DNA of 48,456 nucleotides from Acetobacteraceae bacterium (lineage in GTDB: Bacteria > Pseudomonadota > Alphaproteobacteria > Acetobacterales > Acetobacteraceae), in assembly GCA_947455205.1 (NCBI GenBank), contig CANGNF010000039.1, positions 1 through 48,456 on the forward strand, read 5' to 3'. The translations under genes and the position numbers were made by a program. The notes below the pieces were generated by a model. That model was not told the DNA's origin and made no database searches. It saw only the letters and a list, made by a program, of their open reading frames with translations. Below, in pieces: positions 31,637-40,018 of this stretch. The number at the start of each line of letters is the position of its first letter. Position 1 is the stretch's first letter.

Positions 31637-33091
31637 CTACTCCGCCGCCACCGCCAGCACCTCGGGGCTGAGATACGCCCCCTGCGCCACCAGCGCCTGC
31701 TGCACCTGGCGCACATCCACCGCGCGGGGCTCCACCCCCGCCCGCACCGCCAGCGCCGCAGCCACGCCGGCGGCGTGCCCGGTCAGCCAGCATTGCGGGA
31801 TTTCCCGCATGAAGCTGTGGCTGGTCGGGTCGCAGCTGACATGCCGCCCCGGCGCCAGCAGCCCGTCCAGCGCCTCGGGCACCAGCGCGCCATAGGGCAC
31901 CGAGACATTGGGGAATTTCGGCCCCGGCGAGGGTGACACCGCGATCTCGTCCGGCATCACCCGGCCGTCCCAGCTCTCCCGCAGCACCGCGCCAACCCCG
32001 GCCAGCCGCCGCGTATGCCGCACCCCCAGCTGCGGCGCCGAGAGGATCGGGTAGGCCCCGGCGAAGCCGGGCGCCGCCGCCTTGTAGTGCTCCAGGTGCT
32101 GCATCATCAGCCTGTGGCTGCGGATCTCCACCTCGCTCTGGTCGTCCGGGTCCAGCGCGTTGAAGCCGACCATGCGCGGCCCCATGAACAGCGCCACGTC
32201 GTCCCGCCAACTGACGAAGGCGCGCTCGAACAGCCCGTACTTCGCCTTGCCGGCCTGGATGAAGGCGGCCATCGCCTCCGGCTGCGCCGCCCGCCACGCC
32301 AGGTAGGCCGGCATGTCGCAGCCGGCGAACATGAAGGCGGTATTGCTGCAATGGTGGATGTCGTCGGCATTGATATCGCCATGCCAACGCGCGCCCGCAC
32401 GGGCGAAGATGTCGCCATCCCCCGTGGCATCCACCACCACCTTGGCCAGCACGGCGCGCCGGCCGGCCTTGCTCTCGAACACCACGCCGCGCACGGCGTT
32501 GCCTTCCATCACCGGCATGGCGCCCCAGCAGTGGAACAGCAGCTCCGCCCCGGCCTCCAGCACCATCTCCTGCGCCAGGTACTTCATCTGCTCGGGGTCG
32601 CAGGTCGGGGACCACGTCACGGTGCCGTGGTAGGCGGCGGTCCGCAGTTGCCACCAGGCCGCCGTCGCCGCGTCCTTGCTGCCCCAGGCCTCCTTCGGCG
32701 GCCCGGCCACGCTGCCCGGCGGCAGGCGGCCCAGGAACTCCTCGGCAAAGCCGCGGATCACCAGCTGGCCGGTCCAGTCGGTCATGCGGTCTATCCACAG
32801 CACCAGGCCGCCGGTGGCCAGGCCGCCCAGGTGGTTGTGCCGCTCCATCAGCATGACCTTGGCGCCAAGCCTGCCCGCCGCCACCGCCGCCGCCGTGCCG
32901 GCGGGGCCACCGCCCAGCACCAGCACGTCGCATTCGGCATGCACGGGAATCTCCCGCGCCGGCTCGGTGATGGTCGCGCGGCTCACGCTGCGGTCCGCCT
33001 TCACCCGGCGGCGACCGTCAAAGCTGTCCACCTGGAACATCTCGGACTGGTGAATCAGCCGGCCCATTCTCGAGGACGTCTGTTCGGTCAT
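31637..33091 (-). CDS. FAD-dependent oxidoreductase (FAD_oxidored, PF12831-like)
   Basis: The product is a 484-aa flavoprotein. The dinucleotide-binding motif is CDVLVLGGGPAGTAAAVAAGRLGAKVMLMERHNHLGGLATGG, at about 54-95. VVDATGDGDIFARAGA follows in the middle, and a C-terminal HVSCDPTSHSFMREIPQCWLTGHAAGVAAALAV is typical of this family. No signal peptide is seen. The substrate is unknown. The N-terminal 50 residues are an extra extension without a recognised domain. It is divergent from the DUF2272 lipoprotein gene. Confidence 0.88.
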   Translation of the reverse strand: MTEQTSSRMGRLIHQSEMFQVDSFDGRRRVKADRSVSRATITEPAREIPVHAECDVLVLGGGPAGTAAAVAAGRLGAKVMLMERHNHLGGLATGGLVLWIDRMTDWTGQLVIRGFAEEFLGRLPPGSVAGPPKEAWGSKDAATAAWWQLRTAAYHGTVTWSPTCDPEQMKYLAQEMVLEAGAELLFHCWGAMPVMEGNAVRGVVFESKAGRRAVLAKVVVDATGDGDIFARAGARWHGDINADDIHHCSNTAFMFAGCDMPAYLAWRAAQPEAMAAFIQAGKAKYGLFERAFVSWRDDVALFMGPRMVGFNALDPDDQSEVEIRSHRLMMQHLEHYKAAAPGFAGAYPILSAPQLGVRHTRRLAGVGAVLRESWDGRVMPDEIAVSPSPGPKFPNVSVPYGALVPEALDGLLAPGRHVSCDPTSHSFMREIPQCWLTGHAAGVAAALAVRAGVEPRAVDVRQVQQALVAQGAYLSPEVLAVAAE

Positions 33092-33166
33092 GCTGGCCTC
33101 CTCCGCTTGGCGCCAGCATGGCCCGGCCGGTGGCGCTGCGCTACTCTGCCGCGCTACTCTGGCGGC

Positions 33167-34015
33167 ATGCGCTCCCTCGCCCTCCTGCTCCTCGCCCTGC
33201 TGGCCGCCTGCGCCACGCCGCCGCCCGTGGTGGCCGTGGCCCCGCCGCTGCCCTACCCGCCCAGCGTGCGCGACCGCCTGCTGGCGATAGCGGAGGCCGA
33301 ATGGCGCGAATGGGGCGCGCTGGAACGCCAGCCCGGCGAAGCCGCGCCCGCCATCAGCGCCGAGGCCCAGCTGGAGAACTTCCCCCGCGTGCTGGCCTAT
33401 TGGCTGGTCGCCCCGGACGAGGACGGCACCATCGCCAGCAACCGCCGGCTCTACGCCGCCGCCCTGGCCGGACAGCCGGAGGGCGCCCGGCTGTGGCGCG
33501 CCCAGGCGTGGTCAGCCGCCTTCATCAGCTACGTCTTCCAGCGCGCCGGGGTGGATGCGCGGGAGTTCCGCCCCACCGCCGCGCACAGCTTCTACATCGA
33601 CCACATGCTGAAGGACGCCGCGGACTTCCCGGCCCAGGCGCCGTTCATCCCCCGCTCCCCCAGCGAATACGCGCCGCGCGCCGGCGACCTGGTCTGCGCC
33701 GACCGCAGCCGCAACGCGATCTCCGACTGGCGCCAGCGCGCCGCCGACAACGGCGCCTTCCGCCCGATGCATTGCGACCTGGTGGTCGCCGTCACGCCCG
33801 CCGGCGTGGAGGCCATCGGCGGCAACGTGGCCGACACGGTCGCCCGCACCCGCTTCCCCACCGATGCCGGCGGCCTGCTGCTGCCCTACCCCCCCGGCGG
33901 CGCCACCTGGTTCGGCGTGTTCGAGAACCGGCTCGGCCGGCTGGGGCCGTGGGCGGCGCAGCCGGCCGCGCAGCCGGCGCGGGACCTGCCGCCCCTGGCG
34001 CTGCCCACGTCGTAG
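33167..34015 (+). CDS. DUF2272-domain lipoprotein
   Basis: The product is 282 aa with a short lipoprotein signal, MRSLALLLLALLAAC. The lipobox is LAAC and the acylated residue Cys15. The domain has LWRAQAWSAAFISYVFQRAGVDAREF, AAHSFYIDHML, YAPRAGDLVCADRS and MHCDLVVAVTPAGVEAIGGNVADTV. This is a Cys/His-containing pattern that recalls CHAP/NlpC-like papain-fold hydrolases. A peptidoglycan-related activity is possible but unproven. The ATG at 33167 is the first after the divergent FAD gene. Confidence 0.75.
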   Translation: MRSLALLLLALLAACATPPPVVAVAPPLPYPPSVRDRLLAIAEAEWREWGALERQPGEAAPAISAEAQLENFPRVLAYWLVAPDEDGTIASNRRLYAAALAGQPEGARLWRAQAWSAAFISYVFQRAGVDAREFRPTAAHSFYIDHMLKDAADFPAQAPFIPRSPSEYAPRAGDLVCADRSRNAISDWRQRAADNGAFRPMHCDLVVAVTPAGVEAIGGNVADTVARTRFPTDAGGLLLPYPPGGATWFGVFENRLGRLGPWAAQPAAQPARDLPPLALPTS

Positions 34016-34080
34016 CGCCCCTGGGTGACGCCGCTCCCGCCACCTGCCACCATGGGCGCAACCAATCCCGGAGCGCCTAA

Positions 34081-35193
34081 GTGACCCATCTGTTCGACCC
34101 GCTGACCCTGCGAGGCCTGACCCTGAAGAACCGCATCGGCGTCTCGCCGATGTGCATGTACTGCTGCAATGGCGACGGCAAGCCGACCGAATGGCACATG
34201 ATGCACCTGGTGCCCCGCGCCATGGGCGGCGCCGGCCTGACCATGGTGGAAGCCAGCGCCGTCACGCCGGAAGGCCGCATCGCGCCCGGCGATGTCGGCA
34301 TCTGGGGCGCCCAGCACATCGCGCCGCACGCCAGGCTGGCCGCCGCCATCAAGCGCGTCGGCTCGGTGCCCGCCATCCAGATCGCCCATGCGGGACGCAA
34401 GGGCAGCCGCGGCCCCGGCTGGGTGCATGCGCCCGCCGACAAGCCCTGGACCGCCATCGGCCCCAGCGCCACGCCCTTCGGCGACTACGCCACGCCGCAG
34501 GCCATGAGCGAGGGTGACATCGCCACGACCATCGCCGCCTTCGCCGCCGCCGCCAAGCGCAGCGTCGCCGCGGGGTATGAGCTGGTCGAACTCCACGCCG
34601 CGCATGGCTACCTGCTGCACGAATTCCTCTCCCCCCTCAGCAACCAGCGCAACGACAGCTGGGGCGGCGACTTCGCGGGCCGCACGCGCTTCGTGCTGGA
34701 ATGCGCCAAGGCGGTCCGCGCCGCGCTGCCGGACAGCATGCCGATGAGCGTCCGCATCAGCCACACCGACTGGGTGGAAGGCGGCTGGACCACCGAGGAG
34801 AGCGTGCAGCTCTGCGCCCTGCTGAAGGCAGCCGGCGCCGACATCATCGACGTCTCCTCCGGCGGGCTCGACGCCCGGCAGAAGATCCCGCTGGGCCCGG
34901 GCTACCAGGTGCCCGGCGCCATCGCGGTGAAGCAGGGCGCCGGCATCCCCGTCGCCGCCGTCGGCCTGATCACCGAGGCCGCGCAGGCGCAGGAGATCAT
35001 CGAGACCGGCAAGGTCGACCTGATCCTGCTGGCCCGCGTGCTGCTGCGCGACCCCTACTGGCCGCTGCGCGCCGCCGCCACGCTCGGCCGGACCGAGGCG
35101 ATCACCGCCCCGCCGCAGTATGAGCGTGGCTGGGCGGCGCTGGGCAAGGTGGGCATGGACCCCGCCATGGGCGAACCGCTGGAGGCGCTGTGA
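34081..35193 (+). CDS. NADH:flavin oxidoreductase, Old Yellow Enzyme family (YqjM-like)
   Basis: The product is a 370-aa FMN TIM-barrel ene-reductase. It shows LFDPLTLRGLTLKNRIGVSPMCMY with the YqjM-class Cys25, then QIAHAGRKGS, VELHAAHGYLLHEFLSPLSNQRNDSWGG, SVRISHTDWVEGG and the C-terminal LARVLLRDPYWPLRAA. It reduces activated C=C bonds of enones or similar compounds with NAD(P)H. The GTG start at 34081 has GGAG 7 bases upstream. Its stop overlaps the start of the DUF1330 gene (TGATG), so the two are coupled. Confidence 0.93.
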   Translation: MTHLFDPLTLRGLTLKNRIGVSPMCMYCCNGDGKPTEWHMMHLVPRAMGGAGLTMVEASAVTPEGRIAPGDVGIWGAQHIAPHARLAAAIKRVGSVPAIQIAHAGRKGSRGPGWVHAPADKPWTAIGPSATPFGDYATPQAMSEGDIATTIAAFAAAAKRSVAAGYELVELHAAHGYLLHEFLSPLSNQRNDSWGGDFAGRTRFVLECAKAVRAALPDSMPMSVRISHTDWVEGGWTTEESVQLCALLKAAGADIIDVSSGGLDARQKIPLGPGYQVPGAIAVKQGAGIPVAAVGLITEAAQAQEIIETGKVDLILLARVLLRDPYWPLRAAATLGRTEAITAPPQYERGWAALGKVGMDPAMGEPLEAL

Positions 35194-35483
35194 TGCCGGC
35201 CTATCTCGTCGCCAACATCGTCATGAAGGACCCGGTGGCCTATGCCGAATACGGCAGCAAGGTCGCCCCGCTGATCGCGCAATTCGGCGGCCGCTACCTG
35301 ATCCGCGGCGGCGCCGCCGAAGCGGTGGAGGGCCAGCCCTTCAAGCGCGTGGTGGTGCTGGAATTCGCCGACATGGCCGCGCTGAAGGCCTTCTACTTCA
35401 GCCCGGAATACGCCCCGCTGATCGCGCTGCGGCAGCGCGCGGCGGATGGCGATGTCTCCCTGGTGGAAGGCTACGCCGGGTAG
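35193..35483 (+). CDS. DUF1330 protein (dimeric alpha+beta barrel fold)
   Basis: The product is a 96-aa protein. PAYLVANIVMKDPVAYAEYGSKVAPLIAQFGGRYLIRGG and RVVVLEFADMAALKAFYFSPEYAPLIALRQRAA are typical DUF1330 sequence. These ferredoxin-like dimers are of unknown catalytic role. ATG 35193 overlaps the OYE stop by one base and has GGAGG upstream; a GTG one codon earlier is an alternative. Coupling suggests it handles an OYE-related metabolite. Confidence 0.9.
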   Translation: MPAYLVANIVMKDPVAYAEYGSKVAPLIAQFGGRYLIRGGAAEAVEGQPFKRVVVLEFADMAALKAFYFSPEYAPLIALRQRAADGDVSLVEGYAG

Positions 35484-35506
35484 CTTGAACCCCGTTGGTG
35501 GGGTGG

Positions 35507-35531
35507 CTTGAAGGGGCGACGCCCCTTCAAG
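35507..35531. terminator. Bidirectional hairpin between convergent genes
   Basis: CTTGAAGGGGC (35507-35517) and GCCCCTTCAAG (35521-35531) form a perfect 11-bp stem with a 3-base loop between the DUF1330 gene and the leftward membrane-protein gene. The stop codon of the latter (35527-35529) lies inside the stem. Confidence 0.6.
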
Positions 35532-37428
35532 GCCCCGCGCCCAGCCGCCCGCCGGCCTGTGCCACCCAGCCGGCGCCGTCCCGCCGCAGCAGCCGCCACT
35601 CGCCGGCCGGCAGCGCGGCCGTGCCCAGTGCCGCCTGCGCCGCGGGGTCGGTGGAGAGCACCAGCACCTGGCCGGCCTGGTCCTCGGCCAGCCGGGCCCG
35701 CAGCGTGGCTTCGTCCAGCACCACGCTGCCGAAGCCGCGCGCCGGCAGCACCACCCGCGCCCGGCCTTGCAGCGCGAAATCCGTCACCACGCTGCCGAAG
35801 CCATTGCCGGCGGGGTCCACCACCGCCAGCACGCCGCCAGCGGGAATGCCCGGCACCAGCGCCGCCAGGGTGCGGCGCAAGGGCGGCGCCGGCTCCCGCT
35901 TGTTTGGCCACAGCAGGCCGAACCCGGCCAGCGGCAGCAGCAGCAACCCGGCGCAGGCCCCCGGCAACGCCCCGCGCGCGGCGACCCGCGGCCGCAACCA
36001 GGCGGGCACCGGCTGGGCCAGCAGCAGCAGCGCCGCCACCGCCATCATCACCCCGCCCAGCTGGGTGCCGTAGCGCCAGAAGCTGGCGGCGCGCGCCACC
36101 TCATCGGGCGCGAAGCTGCCGCCCATGTAGGTGAGGAACAGGAAGCACGGCCACCCCGCCAGCAGCGGCGCCGCCAGCAGCGCCAGCCGCGCGGCGGGGT
36201 CCTGCCGGCCGCGCCACAGCGCCAGCCCGGCCAGCCCCAGCACGCCCAGCAGCAGCAGGGTGAAGAAGATCTTCCGCAGCATCACCGTGCCGATGCTGGC
36301 CAGGGTCTGCCAGGCCATGCCCCAGGCCCATTGGCCAAAGGGCTTGAAGCCGAACACGCCGCCCGCCGCCGCCGCATGCGGCTGCCACAGCGTCCACATC
36401 AGCAGCATCGGCAGCGCCAGCAGCACCAGGCGCACAAGGGCCGGCCCCCCGGCGCCCAGGCGTGCAACCGCCAGGCCACCCCGCGGCGCCCCGGCCCCAA
36501 CCGACGCCTGGCCCGAGCCGCCCCCAGCCCCCAGCGACGGCGCGCCCGCATCGCCGCGCGCCCCGCCGCCATCCCTGCCGTCGCGCCACGCCTCCACCAC
36601 CGCCAGCAGGCCAGCGCCAACCAGCACCAGCAGGGCCAGCACCAGCCCGGTCTGCTTCACGTTCACCACCGCCGCCAGCACCAATGCTGCCTGGGCCCGC
36701 GCCGCCGCATCGCCGCGCAGCAGCAGCAGCGCGGACAGCCCCAGCAGCGCGGCGGTCGGCGCCTCGCCGTAGTTGGTGAAGACGATGCGCGGCACGAAGC
36801 CCGGGTTCAGCCAGAACACCAGCAGCACCGCCAGCAGCACCGCCCAGGGCGAGCCCCAGCGCCCCGCCCGCCCGACCACGCCGGCCGCCAGCGTCGCCAG
36901 CAGCAGCAGCGCGAAGACCGGGGCCGCCGTCTCCGCCATGGGCGCCAGGCCCAGCCAGCGCAGCGGCAGGCTGGCCGCCATGGTCACCAGCGCCACGCCA
37001 TAGGGGTAGCCGGCATGCCAGCTGGCCGGCGGCGGCAGCCCGGCCCGCGGAAAGCTGTCCTGCGCCAGCAGGAAACGCGCATTGGCCAGCCAGTGCGCGT
37101 AGTCGTCCCAGGCGGTGACCGGCATGGCCGCCGCCAGGGCCAGCAGCGGCGCCACCAGCAGCGCCAGCAGCAGCACCGGGCGGGTCGGCCGCCAGCGCCA
37201 GCCGAAGGCCGCCAGCCCCGCCAGCAGCAGCACGACAAGCACCGGCGAAACCGGCAGCCCAACGGCGCTGGTCAGCAGCAGCGCCAGGCCAAGCACGCCC
37301 CAGCCCACGCCCAAATCGGCCCAGCGCGCGCCGCGCCAGCCCAGCGCCAGCGCGCCCAGCCCCGCCATGCCCGCCGCCGCCAGCACGGTCGCCAGCAGCA
37401 CCGCCAGCGCCATCCCCAACCCCGCCAT
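35527..37428 (-). CDS. Polytopic membrane protein, GT-C glycosyltransferase-like
   Basis: The product is about 633 aa with roughly 11-13 hydrophobic segments. Near residue 105 a loop after the third or fourth helix reads AMPVTAWDDYAHWLANARFLL, and SWHAGYPYGVALV follows. This acidic first-loop pattern resembles GT-C-fold glycosyltransferases. A Gly/Ala-rich linker of about 50 residues (encoded near 36470-36600) interrupts the middle. The C-terminal 110 residues are soluble. The start is uncertain: ATG 37428 with GGGGGG 6 bases upstream is used, and a GTG at 37452 is possible. Its role is probably sugar transfer to an envelope glycolipid or polymer. Confidence 0.65.
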   Translation of the reverse strand: MAGLGMALAVLLATVLAAAGMAGLGALALGWRGARWADLGVGWGVLGLALLLTSAVGLPVSPVLVVLLLAGLAAFGWRWRPTRPVLLLALLVAPLLALAAAMPVTAWDDYAHWLANARFLLAQDSFPRAGLPPPASWHAGYPYGVALVTMAASLPLRWLGLAPMAETAAPVFALLLLATLAAGVVGRAGRWGSPWAVLLAVLLVFWLNPGFVPRIVFTNYGEAPTAALLGLSALLLLRGDAAARAQAALVLAAVVNVKQTGLVLALLVLVGAGLLAVVEAWRDGRDGGGARGDAGAPSLGAGGGSGQASVGAGAPRGGLAVARLGAGGPALVRLVLLALPMLLMWTLWQPHAAAAGGVFGFKPFGQWAWGMAWQTLASIGTVMLRKIFFTLLLLGVLGLAGLALWRGRQDPAARLALLAAPLLAGWPCFLFLTYMGGSFAPDEVARAASFWRYGTQLGGVMMAVAALLLLAQPVPAWLRPRVAARGALPGACAGLLLLPLAGFGLLWPNKREPAPPLRRTLAALVPGIPAGGVLAVVDPAGNGFGSVVTDFALQGRARVVLPARGFGSVVLDEATLRARLAEDQAGQVLVLSTDPAAQAALGTAALPAGEWRLLRRDGAGWVAQAGGRLGAGP

Positions 37429-37559
37429 CAGCAGCCCCCCGGCGCAACGCACGAAAGGCGCCCACCCGCCGGCGGACGCCCTCCGTTTCGCTTAGTCCCG
37501 GCGGTGCCGGCGGGGAAGCCCTCGCCGGAACGCCGGCGGCGTCAAGGCGGCGCGACGCG

Positions 37560-39113
37560 CTACTCGGCCGCCGCCATGGCCGCCGCCGGCTGCGCCACGC
37601 GCCCCAGCCCGAACAGCAGCGCCGCCAGCACCGCATAGGCCCCGGCCACCACCGGCATCACAGCCACGCCCACCGCTGGCCCGTGCATGAAGCCGAAGAA
37701 GGTCAGCACCGCCCCGGCCGCGGCAAACCCGGCCGCGTTCACCCACTGCTTCTCGATGACGAAGACCCCGATGGCGGCGAAGACCAGCCCTGACAGGATG
37801 CTGCCCTCCCCCAGCACGGAAAGGCCGGAATACAGCACGCCGTTCTGCGCCATCTTGTCCAACCCGACGGCGGCGGCATTGGTGCCCGCCGCGCCCAGCG
37901 CGCCATCGATGATGGTCTTCCCCCAGGCCGCCAGATGCGGCACCAGCGCCAGCACCACCGCCGGCGCATGGCTCTTCGGCGTCTCCTGGAAGGCCTGCGC
38001 CCCGATCAGCATGCCGATGTAGAGCAGGATCGGCAAAATCGCGACCAAGGGCACCAGCGCCAGCAGCAGCCCACCGATGCCCAGCCAGGTCAGCGCCAGC
38101 ATCACCACGCCGGTGGCGGCGGAATAGCCGATCCGCCCGCCCATGGCCTTCCAGCCGGGGTGGCCGATGTACACGGCGTTGATGAAGGGGTTGCCCATCA
38201 GGCAGCCGATCAGGCTGACCACGCCATCCGCCGTCAGCACCTGGGTCGTCGGGTAGTGGTCGCCCGCGGCCTCGGCGCTCTCCACATTGTCCATGGCTTC
38301 CACCAGGTCATAGATGCCGAAAGGAATGGCGGTGACCAGGATCACCCCGATGAACTCGAACCCGCCGAACACATGGCCGAAGGCCGGCAGCGGCACCGAG
38401 AAGCCGATCCCCGACAGCGCCGCCGAAACCCCGGCCACGCCGACGCCGCCGACATCGATGCCGAAGATCTTGCTGCCCCAGGCGATCAGCATGCCCGCGG
38501 CAATGGCCACCAGCCCCGCCGGCATGCCGCGCCAGTAGCGGAACCCGCCGAACCAGCTGGCCAGGATGACGCCCAGGCAGACCAGGCCGATCACCGGCGT
38601 CATGAACATCTCCAGCGCCGGGCGCATGGAAATGAAGGTCACGGAAACGCCGGCCAGCGTGCCCAGCAGCGCCGCCCGCGGCGTGATCTTGCGGATGTAC
38701 GGCGCGACGAACCCGCCGGCCATCAGGATGAAGCTCTGGATGAAGACCCAGGCCAGCCCGGCCTCCCAGCCCTTCACCGGGTCCTTCGTCGCCGCCGCAA
38801 TGGGCAGCATGATGACGAAGCAGACGATAAACATGTGCGGCACGGAAATGCCTGACGGCAGCGCACACACATCGCTGCGCCCGGTCCGCTTGGCCAGCCG
38901 CCAGCCCAGCCAGGCGTAGTAGCCGGTGGACAGGAACATCATCAGCCCCGCCGCCGGCAGGATGCGGCCGAAGACGATCGCGTCCGGCATCTGCAGCACG
39001 AAGCGCAGCAGCGCCGTCAGCGTCAGCAGGTTCACCAGGATGTTCGTGCCGAAGCCGAACAAGGCGTTCCAGTCGCCGGGTGTCCAGAGCTTCGGACCAG
39101 TGGTCGCGGACAT
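37560..39113 (-). CDS. NCS2-family (AzgA/uracil-xanthine type) permease
   Basis: The product is a 517-aa inner-membrane transporter with about 12-14 helices. Signature stretches are FGFGTNILVNLLTLTALLRFVLQMPD, GFEFIGVILVTAIPFGIYDLVEAMDNVESAEAAGD, MGNPFINAVYIGHPGWKAMGGRIGYS and VPLVAILPILLYIGMLIGAQAF. The family imports nucleobases or related heterocycles by proton or sodium symport. The ATG at 39113 has GGGGAG 8 bases upstream. It lies 116 bp after the cysteine hydrolase gene on the same strand, so uptake and hydrolysis of one nitrogen heterocycle or its breakdown product is likely. Confidence 0.85.
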   Translation of the reverse strand: MSATTGPKLWTPGDWNALFGFGTNILVNLLTLTALLRFVLQMPDAIVFGRILPAAGLMMFLSTGYYAWLGWRLAKRTGRSDVCALPSGISVPHMFIVCFVIMLPIAAATKDPVKGWEAGLAWVFIQSFILMAGGFVAPYIRKITPRAALLGTLAGVSVTFISMRPALEMFMTPVIGLVCLGVILASWFGGFRYWRGMPAGLVAIAAGMLIAWGSKIFGIDVGGVGVAGVSAALSGIGFSVPLPAFGHVFGGFEFIGVILVTAIPFGIYDLVEAMDNVESAEAAGDHYPTTQVLTADGVVSLIGCLMGNPFINAVYIGHPGWKAMGGRIGYSAATGVVMLALTWLGIGGLLLALVPLVAILPILLYIGMLIGAQAFQETPKSHAPAVVLALVPHLAAWGKTIIDGALGAAGTNAAAVGLDKMAQNGVLYSGLSVLGEGSILSGLVFAAIGVFVIEKQWVNAAGFAAAGAVLTFFGFMHGPAVGVAVMPVVAGAYAVLAALLFGLGRVAQPAAAMAAAE

Positions 39114-39195
39114 GCGTGTACTCCCCCGAGTTGCGGTGCCGAAGCGACCACCCCTGCGTCGAGGCGCCGCCATGCCCTTCACGCCACCACGCACC

Positions 39196-39222
39196 CGCCC
39201 AAGGGGCTTCCCCAGGGGGCGC
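39196..39222 (-). terminator. Possible hairpin after the cysteine hydrolase gene
   Basis: CGCCC (39196-39200) and GGGG (39203-39206) pair with CCCC and GGGCG in 39210-39222, with a small mismatch. The hairpin lies just downstream of the leftward hydrolase stop. It has no T-run and could attenuate readthrough into the NCS2 gene. Confidence 0.35.
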
Positions 39223-39229
39223 GCCGCGG

Positions 39230-39895
39230 CTACCCCAGTGCGGCCAGCACCGCGCCGGACGGCGCCACCCAGCCGAAGATGCCCCCTTGCGCCTTCACCA
39301 TGGCCAGTGCGGCGTCATGAAAGGCGGGGAAATAGCTGGCGCAGGCATCGGCCACGACGACGCAGCGATAGCCGCGGTCATTCGCCTCCCGCACCGTGGT
39401 GTTGACGCAGACCTCGGTGGTCACGCCGCAGACCAGCAGCGCCTCAATGCCTTTGGAGCGAAGGATCAAATCCAGGTCGGTGGCGCAGAAGGCGCCCTTG
39501 CCGGGCTTGTCCAGCACCACCTCGCCGGGTGCGGGGGCCAGTTCGGGGATGATGTCGTGCCCCGGCTCGCCCCGGATCAATATCCGCCCCATCGGGCCGC
39601 GGTCGCCGATCCGCATGCCCTCCGGCCCGCGCGCCCATTTGGCCGGCGGGCAATCCGCCATGTCCGGCCGGTGGCCTTCCCGCGTGTGGATCACCAGCAG
39701 GCCGGCGGCACGGGCGGCGGCCAGCACCGCCTGGCAGGGCGCCACGGCGGCGTGCAGCAGGGCAACGTCATTGCCCAGGCTCTCGCCGAACCCGCCCGCT
39801 TCCAGGAAGTCCCGCTGCATGTCGATGATGACCAGCGCCGTCCGGCCCGGCTCGACCTGGATGGCATGGGGTTCGGCAGCAATCGGCATGGGCAT
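39230..39895 (-). CDS. Isochorismatase-like cysteine hydrolase (biuret/ureidoacrylate amidohydrolase type)
   Basis: The product is a 221-aa cytoplasmic hydrolase. The triad is visible: Asp in [13 protein letters not shown] at about 25, Lys in [20 protein letters not shown], and the nucleophile Cys in [19 protein letters not shown]. The C-terminal [23 protein letters not shown] is typical of the biuret-hydrolase/RutB-like branch, which hydrolyses amide bonds to release ammonia or carbamate. The substrate is unproven. The adjacent NCS2 permease supports a nitrogen-scavenging role. Confidence 0.85.
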   Translation of the reverse strand: MPMPIAAEPHAIQVEPGRTALVIIDMQRDFLEAGGFGESLGNDVALLHAAVAPCQAVLAAARAAGLLVIHTREGHRPDMADCPPAKWARGPEGMRIGDRGPMGRILIRGEPGHDIIPELAPAPGEVVLDKPGKGAFCATDLDLILRSKGIEALLVCGVTTEVCVNTTVREANDRGYRCVVVADACASYFPAFHDAALAMVKAQGGIFGWVAPSGAVLAALG

Positions 39896-39948
39896 GGCGG
39901 CGGCCCCGATGGGATGCCGCCGCCCGATGCAACATCAGGGCCAGAACG

Positions 39949-39989
39949 AAAAAAGGCCCCCACCCTGCCACTGCGGCAGGGAGGGAGCC
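39949..39989 (-). terminator. Rho-independent terminator of the nitronate-monooxygenase-like gene
   Basis: 39955-39969 pairs with 39975-39989 (a 15-bp GC-rich stem with one or two mismatches and a 5-base loop). On the minus strand it is followed by six T residues (complement of 39949-39954). It lies about 30 bp downstream of the leftward gene ending at 40019. Confidence 0.8.
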
Positions 39990-40018
39990 TTTCGATGCCT
40001 AAGTGACAGGCAGTCGGC

